Shown here piece by piece: positions 26,037 to 30,546 of a stretch of 30,546 nt of DNA. The stretch's first letter is position 1, and each line of letters begins with the position of its first letter. This stretch comes from CAYJAD01 sp964371505 (lineage in GTDB: Bacteria; Desulfobacterota; Desulfovibrionia; Desulfovibrionales; Desulfovibrionaceae), in assembly GCA_964371505.1 (NCBI GenBank), contig CAYJNG010000011.1:1-30546 (forward strand), given 5' to 3'. The notes below the pieces were generated by a model. It was not told where the DNA came from and searched no databases. It worked only from the letters and a program-made list of their open reading frames with translations. Position numbers and translations under genes: made by a program.

Positions 26037-26072
26037 GGGAGGGGGGAATAAAACCACCTCCCTTCTTTTTTT
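26037..26072 (+). terminator. Terminator of the aromatic operon
   Basis: GGGAGG (26037-26042) pairs with CCTCCC (26057-26062), followed by a T-rich tract. The spacer is G-rich on the left, giving alternative registers of the stem. It fixes the operon end 35 bp after tyrA. Confidence 0.8.
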
Positions 26073-26255
26073 AAACACATTTCTTTTACGCATTTGCTGC
26101 CAAAGTGAGCCATGTAATAACCTTGACTTGGCGCATATCCCTAGCGCATTGCCATTACCCCCTTGTTATTGTATGTATCTGTAAAGGCCTTTGCGTCGTG
26201 TGGCGCTAGGGTGCCTATTTTTTTACCCTTCCTCGCTGGTCCCATAGGAGGACGT

Positions 26256-27305
26256 ATGAAAATGATGTTTCGTTTTGTCATGGTGTGTATGCTTGTGTTT
26301 TCTTCTACTACCATGGCCATGGCCAATGAAATGGTTAAGGCCATTGATCAAGGTAATTTGCACAAAGTAGAAGCTCTTTTGAAAAAAGGAGCTCAAGTGG
26401 ACGAGTCTATGGTCATAGAAGAAATAGATGAGGAGTCAAATACGTATCTTTACGCCGTGTATAAAGGGAACCCTAAAATGGTGCAACTTTTTCTCGACCA
26501 TGGAGCTAACGTTGATTCCTGCTACTATCGTTGGGGGGTTTCGCCCTTGGGTATTGCAGTGGAAAAGGATAATTGGGAAATGATGTCATTTCTTCTTAGC
26601 AAAGGAGCTAAAGCAGACGCAGATTGCCTGCATGGCGTGACGCCACTTATGGAGGCGGCTTCTGATGGCAAAGAGCGCATGGCACGTTTTCTTATAGAGC
26701 ATGGGGCTGATGTTAATGCTCGAAGTACTAGATTTGAATATACCCCCTTGGGATTGGCCATTGAAGGCGGGCATATGGACATTGTAGCGCTTTTGCTGGA
26801 AAAGGGTGCCTATGTGGAAAAGGGCAGGCCTCCTTTGTTATCTGCTGCGGAAAAAGGCTCTTTATCTAAGTTAAAAGCTTTTTTAGTGAGCATACCAGAG
26901 AGTGCAGCAAAAACAAATACCATGAATGAGGCCCTACGTATCTGCGCCATTGACCCTGATGGTAAAGAGCTTATAGCAGAACTTTTAGAATATGGAGCTG
27001 ATATAAATGCGGCTGATAAAGATGGCACCACACCTTTAATGCGAGCCGCCAAAATGGGCACTGTGGAAATGCTGGACTTTTTACTCAGTAAAGGGGCTAA
27101 TCTGCATGCAAAGGATGCTCAAGGGGCAACAGCGCTTATAGAGGCCGCCGGTGATGATAGAGGGGTAGACAAGGTGAAGTTTTTGGTAGAACGCGGTGCG
27201 GATATACGTACAAAGTCCAATACAGGAAAAACCGTTCTTTCTGAAGCAAAGCGTTTAGTGAATACAAAACTTTTACAGTGGTTAGAATCTCAAGGTATAA
27301 AATAA
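26256..27305 (+). CDS. Exported ankyrin-repeat protein
   Basis: About 349 residues, starting at the ATG at 26256, which has AGGAGG at 26246-26251. Earlier starts lack a site and would mask the signal peptide. Residues 1-24 form a Sec signal (hydrophobic core, then AMA-NE). The rest consists of about nine ankyrin units with the usual TPLxxAxxxGxxxxVxxLLxxGAxxx pattern, for example TPLMEAASDGKERMARFLIEHGADVNA and TPLMRAAKMGTVEMLDFLLSKGANLHA. It should be a periplasmic or secreted protein-binding scaffold. No enzyme domain is present. The partner is unknown. It sits between the aromatic operon and a decayed glycosyltransferase. Confidence 0.85.
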   Translation: MKMMFRFVMVCMLVFSSTTMAMANEMVKAIDQGNLHKVEALLKKGAQVDESMVIEEIDEESNTYLYAVYKGNPKMVQLFLDHGANVDSCYYRWGVSPLGIAVEKDNWEMMSFLLSKGAKADADCLHGVTPLMEAASDGKERMARFLIEHGADVNARSTRFEYTPLGLAIEGGHMDIVALLLEKGAYVEKGRPPLLSAAEKGSLSKLKAFLVSIPESAAKTNTMNEALRICAIDPDGKELIAELLEYGADINAADKDGTTPLMRAAKMGTVEMLDFLLSKGANLHAKDAQGATALIEAAGDDRGVDKVKFLVERGADIRTKSNTGKTVLSEAKRLVNTKLLQWLESQGIK

Positions 27306-27326
27306 TGTTAATTTCGCCGCTTGTGT

Positions 27327-28110
27327 TTACGTAAAGGCTTGTAGGAGCTCTTGAACATAAGCGGCGCTCGCTGTGGCCGGCATGTGGTTTAGGTGATGGC
27401 TTAATGTTGCCATATCCACATGCTGTGCCTGTACTTTGGCTTGTAATAATAGATACGCATAGATGTGGTAGGCAAGCTTATTTTGATTTTTAATGCTACT
27501 GCCACGTTGTAAGTTACATAAATAGCGTTCAAGGCGCTGCTTGTGTTGCGCCAGTTGCGCAGTAAATGGCGTGTGTGGTTGAAAGTCCTTTTGCATAAAG
27601 CGGCGTAAGGCTGAGCTTTGTACTTCTAGGTATTCTTTTTGCGTGCGCTCAGGTTCTTGTCTTTCTAAATTATTTTCATAATGCAAATATAGCCCCAACT
27701 CTTCGGGTATATGACGTAAAGGGTAGCGCTCAGAAAGGCGTAGCCATATCATAGTCTCCTGTCACGGTGTATTTTTCGTTAAAGTACCCCACTTCTTCAT
27801 GCGCACAACGCCGCCACATGGGCTGTGGCCCCACTTCGCAGCGGCGTAATAAATTGATATGGTCATAGGGCAGCCAGTGAAAATGCCCGCTTATGGGCGC
27901 TGAGGCGAAGTGTAAGGTCAAAAGATGCTTTGCCTTTGTACATGCCAGAACACAATAGTTTACANNNNNNNNNNNNNNNNNNNNNNNNNNNNNNNNNNNN
28001 NNNNNNNNNNNNNNNNNNNNNNNNNNNNNNNNNNNNNNNNNNNNNNNNNNNNNNNNNNNNNNNNGTGTAAGGTCAAAAGATGCTTTGCCTTTGTACATGC
28101 CAGAACACAA
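27327..28110 (-). pseudogene. Decayed GT2-family glycosyltransferase, C-terminal remnant
   Basis: On the minus strand the segment reads CEVGPQPMWRRCAHEEVG...VTGDYDM in one frame, then WLRLSERYPLRHIPEELGLYLHYE in the next. Together these form the conserved end of a family-2 glycosyltransferase (GPQPMWRR, then DYDMWLRLxExYP). The join at about 27744-27750 is explained by loss of two bases where ATGTGG would be expected but ATGG is found. Upstream there is no start codon before an in-frame TAA at 28197-28199, so the N-terminal catalytic part is missing. Collapsing the N gap at 27965-28064 does not repair either fault. A sequencing or assembly fault at the frameshift remains possible. Confidence 0.72.
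27965..28064. other. 100-N assembly gap flanked by a 55-bp identical overlap
   Basis: Exactly 100 Ns are bounded by identical 55-base sequences at 27910-27964 and 28065-28119. A fixed-size spacer joining contigs that overlap by 55 bp, a common assembler k-mer length, explains this better than a biological repeat. The true sequence is probably 155 nt shorter here. Confidence 0.9.
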
Positions 28111-28211
28111 TAGTTTACAGTAGAGCTGTGTGTTTTTTTAATATTTTTGCGTAAACAAAAGCCATGTGTAACGACGGAGTTTAAACAATTTGTTATTTAG
28201 TGCAAAAACAC

Positions 28212-28228
28212 TTGAAAACGATTTTGAA
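28212..28228 (+). promoter_or_regulatory. Candidate Fur-like box before flavodoxin
   Basis: TTGAAAACGATTTTGAA is an imperfect palindrome (12 of 17 positions symmetric) resembling the TGAAAATnATTTTCA form recalled for Fur sites in Desulfovibrio. It lies 55 bp before the flavodoxin start, close to a TATATC hexamer at 28233-28238. Iron-limited induction of flavodoxin is well known elsewhere. The site is unproven. Confidence 0.4.
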
Positions 28229-28282
28229 TTTCTATATCAAAAATAAGCGCGCAAGAAATGATACTTCAAATAAGGAAAAAAT

Positions 28283-28723
28283 ATGAAAGCACTTATTGTT
28301 TACGGATCCACCACCGGCAATACAGAATACGTGGCAAAAACTTGTGAAAAATTATTAGCCGACGCAGGACATAGCGTTACTGTACAAGATGCGGGAAAGG
28401 TGACAGCAGATGGCCTATGCGCTGACTATGAGCTGATTTTATTTGGCTGCTCAACCTGGGGTGATGAAGAAATAGAATTACAAGATGACTTCATTGACCT
28501 TTTTGATAATTTTGATGCCATTGGTGCAGGCGGTAAGAAAACGGCTGTCTTTGGTACTGGTGATAGCTCTTATACCTATTTTTGTGGAGCAGTGGACGCC
28601 ATTGAAGAAAAATTAAATGCTCTTGGGGCCTCTGTGCTTGATACGTTAAAAATTGATGGAGACCCGCAAAGCGAGAAAGGCTCCATTGAGGACTTTGTGG
28701 CCACAGTGCTGAAAAATTGTTAG
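28283..28723 (+). CDS. fld: Flavodoxin
   Basis: This 146-residue cytoplasmic FMN electron carrier replaces ferredoxin when iron is short. It has the phosphate-binding loop GSTTGNTE (residues 8-15), the first isoalloxazine-stacking loop STWGDEE with Trp, and the second loop GTGDSSYTYFCGAVD with the Tyr expected to stack on FMN. The length and the YFCGAVDAIEEKL segment are those of Desulfovibrio flavodoxins. AAGGAAAAA lies 6 nt or so before the ATG. A Fur-like box is upstream. Confidence 0.95.
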   Translation: MKALIVYGSTTGNTEYVAKTCEKLLADAGHSVTVQDAGKVTADGLCADYELILFGCSTWGDEEIELQDDFIDLFDNFDAIGAGGKKTAVFGTGDSSYTYFCGAVDAIEEKLNALGASVLDTLKIDGDPQSEKGSIEDFVATVLKNC

Positions 28724-29011
28724 TAAAATAACAAAAAGATTCCTCTCATAAACAGAGGGCTCCGTACTGTGCGCTCCTTCCATAGTGCGGGGCCCAAGAC
28801 TCACCGCTTAAGGCTGTTAAGTAATTGGCAACATATGGGCTAGAACTCTTTAGGTAGGTTATGTGCCCAAAAGAAAGGATGAGGCCCAATGAGCGTACGC
28901 AATAGAGGTGATTTTGTTACCTATGCGGTTCGATATTTGCACAAGGAGTGAGGCTAGTGGCATGTGCAAAGCTACATCTGTAGAAATTGGGCAAACTTTG
29001 TTTTGCAATGC
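28724..29011 (+). other. Intergenic region with RNA-like secondary structure
   Basis: No protein gene is supported. The region between flavodoxin and rubrerythrin has a 12-bp stem, GGGCTCCGTACT (28757-28768) with AGTGCGGGGCCC (28784-28795), that needs two G-U pairs and so is stable only as a plus-strand RNA. Smaller stems follow: CTTAA/TTAAG (28807-28811, 28817-28821) and TGGGC/GCCCA (28836-28840, 28865-28869). There is no T run, so this is not a simple terminator. I could not match it to 6S RNA, SRP RNA, RNase P RNA, tmRNA or a riboswitch from memory. Confidence 0.4.
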
Positions 29012-29041
29012 AAAAAAAGGGCGAGCCAAGGCCCACCCTTT
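29012..29041 (-). terminator. Terminator of the rubrerythrin gene
   Basis: On the minus strand AAAGGGTGGGCC pairs with GGCTCGCCCTTT (29016-29041) through 12 pairs including two G-U. Seven Ts follow (29012-29018 read in reverse). The plus-strand version would contain mismatches, which assigns it to the minus strand. Confidence 0.85.
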
Positions 29042-29067
29042 GTATGATAAGGTAGTAGAGGTATTAA

Positions 29068-29574
29068 CTATTTGCAGCAAGAAGCGCTGGCATTGAAGAA
29101 TGCAGCTTTGCCGGCCTTACATACGGGGCAAGCGTCGCATTCACCTTCGTGGGTGTAGCCGCATACTTTGCAAAGGTAGTAATCTACATCTTCATAAGCA
29201 GCTGGGTTTGCAAGAGCTTTTTTGTACAAGTTAGCGTGCACTTCTTCCACAGCGTTTACTTGGGTTAAGTGCTTTGCAATGGCGGTTTCGCCTTCAGCTT
29301 CAGCATCTTTAATCATATCAGGATACATGGTGGTGAATTCATAGCTTTCACCTTCAATGGCAGCCTTGAGGTTTTCCTCAGTGGTGCCTACGTGGCCTGC
29401 AAGGCGGAAGTGGGCTAAAGCGTGAATGGTTTCAGCAGTGGCAGCAGCGCGGAAGAGCTTAGCTACAGCAGGTAAGCCTTCTTTTTCTGCGGCTTCAGCA
29501 AAGGCAGTATATTTACGGTTAGCTTGAGATTCGCCAGCAAAGGCAGCCATTAAATTATCATGTGTTTTGGACAT
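29068..29574 (-). CDS. rbr: Rubrerythrin
   Basis: This 168-residue cytoplasmic peroxide reductase protects anaerobes. The N-terminal four-helix di-iron domain has the ligand helices GESQANRKY, AETIHALAH, EGESYEFTTMYPDM and AVEEVHANLY. The C-terminal rubredoxin-like domain has CKVCG and CPVC holding Fe(SCys)4. Order and length fit the short Rbr form whose rubredoxin domain is C-terminal. The ribosome binding site AGGAGA precedes the ATG. It is monocistronic, with its own promoter at 29610-29638 and terminator at 29012. Confidence 0.95.
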   Translation of the reverse strand: MSKTHDNLMAAFAGESQANRKYTAFAEAAEKEGLPAVAKLFRAAATAETIHALAHFRLAGHVGTTEENLKAAIEGESYEFTTMYPDMIKDAEAEGETAIAKHLTQVNAVEEVHANLYKKALANPAAYEDVDYYLCKVCGYTHEGECDACPVCKAGKAAFFNASASCCK

Positions 29575-29609
29575 TATGTTTCTCCTAAATGTTTTCTTAA
29601 CGAGAAGTA

Positions 29610-29638
29610 TTACTAATTAGAAAGAGCTTCCTTGTCAA
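29610..29638 (-). promoter_or_regulatory. Sigma70 promoter of the rubrerythrin gene
   Basis: On the minus strand TTGACA (29633-29638) is followed after 17 bp by TAGTAA (29610-29615), about 35 bp before the start codon. The -10 region TTCTAATTAGTAATA partly resembles a PerR-type box (about 10 of 14 positions), which is too weak to assert. Confidence 0.65.
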
Positions 29639-29696
29639 CAAAAAAATAAAATAAAGTTTCTTTATAAATGAAAAGGCTTGAAAAAATTAAAGTATT

Positions 29697-30404
29697 TTAT
29701 TTGAATACGTCAAATTCCTTCAGGACTTTGCACCTTAGTGATTTTTCGTCATAAGAGATAACTTCGACCTCAGCCCCTTGATAGCGAAAAATGGGCCCAT
29801 TTTCCGTATTATGCGTAATGCGTTGTTTGTTCGCGCCTTCACGGTATTCAAAACTTACAAGCTTTTTGTGTGAGCCTGCATAACTTAAGCTGCGCAAGTT
29901 GTCGTCACCATCTTTTTCTTTAAGTCGCATATTTTTCTTAATAGTAAAGCCGGAACTAAAGGTGCGCATCATGGGTTCTTCTTCCACGGTGATGGTGAGC
30001 TCATGCGTATGCTTGTGGTATACAAGGTCTGTGACGTCATACTCGCTGGTCTTGGCCTTATCCCCTTTAGTGGACTTAGGCTCAAAGAATATCCTACTCT
30101 CATCTTCTCCCGTTTTTACGTAGAGCCCCTTGGGGATAAAAACGGAAATAAAAATACCGCGATCCATATTTAAAGGGCGTGGTACTTCAAGCACATCAGC
30201 AACGCTTTCCACTTGATAATGAAGAATGGTATCACCTTTGAGCACGTCCTTGGTTTGCCCTACATCCCCATATGTGAAGATTTTTTCTTGCTCGCTATAA
30301 TTGTAGGGAGAGCGTGGCCCCCCGCAAGCTGCAAGGTTTAAGGAAAGTACCATCAATAAAACAAGATTGAACCCTTTGTAAGAAGTGAAAAAAGAAGTTG
30401 CCAC
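29697..30404 (-). CDS. Putative lipoprotein of unknown function
   Basis: This 235-residue protein has a hydrophobic leader ending in a lipobox LAAC followed by Gly-Gly (Cys near residue 27), so it should be lipid-anchored in the inner or outer membrane. The start is a GTG at 30404 with AAGGAG 7 bp upstream. The mature part is beta-rich and charged, with no motif I recognise. Segments such as LNMDRGIFISVFIPKGLYVKTGEDESRIFF suggest a beta-sandwich. It lies upstream of rubrerythrin on the same strand. The 122 bp between them holds the rubrerythrin promoter and no clear terminator. Confidence 0.75.
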   Translation of the reverse strand: MATSFFTSYKGFNLVLLMVLSLNLAACGGPRSPYNYSEQEKIFTYGDVGQTKDVLKGDTILHYQVESVADVLEVPRPLNMDRGIFISVFIPKGLYVKTGEDESRIFFEPKSTKGDKAKTSEYDVTDLVYHKHTHELTITVEEEPMMRTFSSGFTIKKNMRLKEKDGDDNLRSLSYAGSHKKLVSFEYREGANKQRITHNTENGPIFRYQGAEVEVISYDEKSLRCKVLKEFDVFK

Positions 30405-30479
30405 AAGTATTCTCCTTATGTTTGTGTTTGATAAAGAGTGTTCATCCTATCTTAAAAAATATAGTATATGTATCAGCTG

Positions 30480-30517
30480 CCTTCCAGCGCCTATGGTAAC
30501 GCATAGAAGGAGTTTTT
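30480..30517. repeat. Hairpin upstream of the lipoprotein gene
   Basis: CTATG (30491-30495) pairs with CATAG (30502-30506), with partial outer pairing of CTTC and AAGG. A TTTTT run follows on the plus strand. It could end a plus-strand transcript or lie in the lipoprotein promoter region. The window ends before context is clear. Confidence 0.35.
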
Positions 30518-30546
30518 GTCGAGAAGGCTCATGCGAAAAAGTCTTT

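Noticed and set aside
28860..28960. Possible tRNA or tmRNA 3' part (GGTTCGAT near 28927)
   Set aside because: The bases around the TTCGA loop do not form a T-stem and no acceptor stem or CCA context exists.
28859..29080. 73-codon minus-strand frame downstream of rubrerythrin
   Set aside because: It spans the rubrerythrin terminator and has no ribosome binding site.
29603..29625. PerR box over the rubrerythrin -10 region
   Set aside because: Only about 10 of 14 positions match a Bacillus-type consensus, which may not apply to this lineage.

Overview
The window looks like chromosome from a Desulfovibrionaceae-type sulfate reducer or relative (Desulfobacterota) of moderate GC content. The reasons are the non-canonical aromatic pathway order (ADH synthase, DHQ synthase II, PheA, AroA, TyrA), a Wolinella-type five-helix fumarate reductase, a Desulfovibrio-type flavodoxin, rubrerythrin, and a CbiR-like cobamide protein. 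I cannot name a species. No tRNA, rRNA, CRISPR array, insertion sequence or prophage was seen.

Layout. (1) 1-8430 is a C4-dicarboxylate block: frdCAB, a short malic enzyme and an SLC13/DASS transporter. Two exported proteins of unknown function on the minus strand interrupt it. (2) 8487-11300 holds a minus-strand pair (MJ1255-like glycosyltransferase, then a CheX-like protein) and a plus-strand TPR-like protein behind a palindrome-rich intergenic region. (3) 11637-20525 is a long plus-strand run: YhaO/SbcD-like nuclease, giant YhaN/SbcC-like ATPase, EamA transporter, small membrane protein, CbiR-like TIM barrel and DHH phosphoesterase. (4) 20583-26072 is the aromatic operon. It is headed by a strong promoter, a 34-codon leader peptide rich in Phe/Tyr/Trp codons, and a terminator with a matching antiterminator. 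(5) 26256-30404 holds an exported ankyrin-repeat protein, a decayed glycosyltransferase, flavodoxin, rubrerythrin and a lipoprotein.

How the genes work together. The DASS carrier would import malate, fumarate or succinate. Malic enzyme links malate to pyruvate, and FrdCAB runs fumarate reduction or succinate oxidation against the quinone pool. The aromatic operon runs from the ADH-synthase entry to chorismate and on to prephenate, phenylpyruvate and hydroxyphenylpyruvate. It stops after tyrA, with no trp genes. Its leader appears to sense charged aromatic tRNAs by ribosome stalling, and this is the most interesting item in the window.

Assembly caveats. Both 100-N runs are flanked by identical sequence (30 bp and 55 bp), which is what contigs that really overlap look like when joined by a fixed spacer. 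Collapsing the first restores one reading frame through the YhaN-like gene, so that frameshift is an artefact. Collapsing the second does not rescue the glycosyltransferase, which still has a separate 2-nt frameshift and no proper 5' end.
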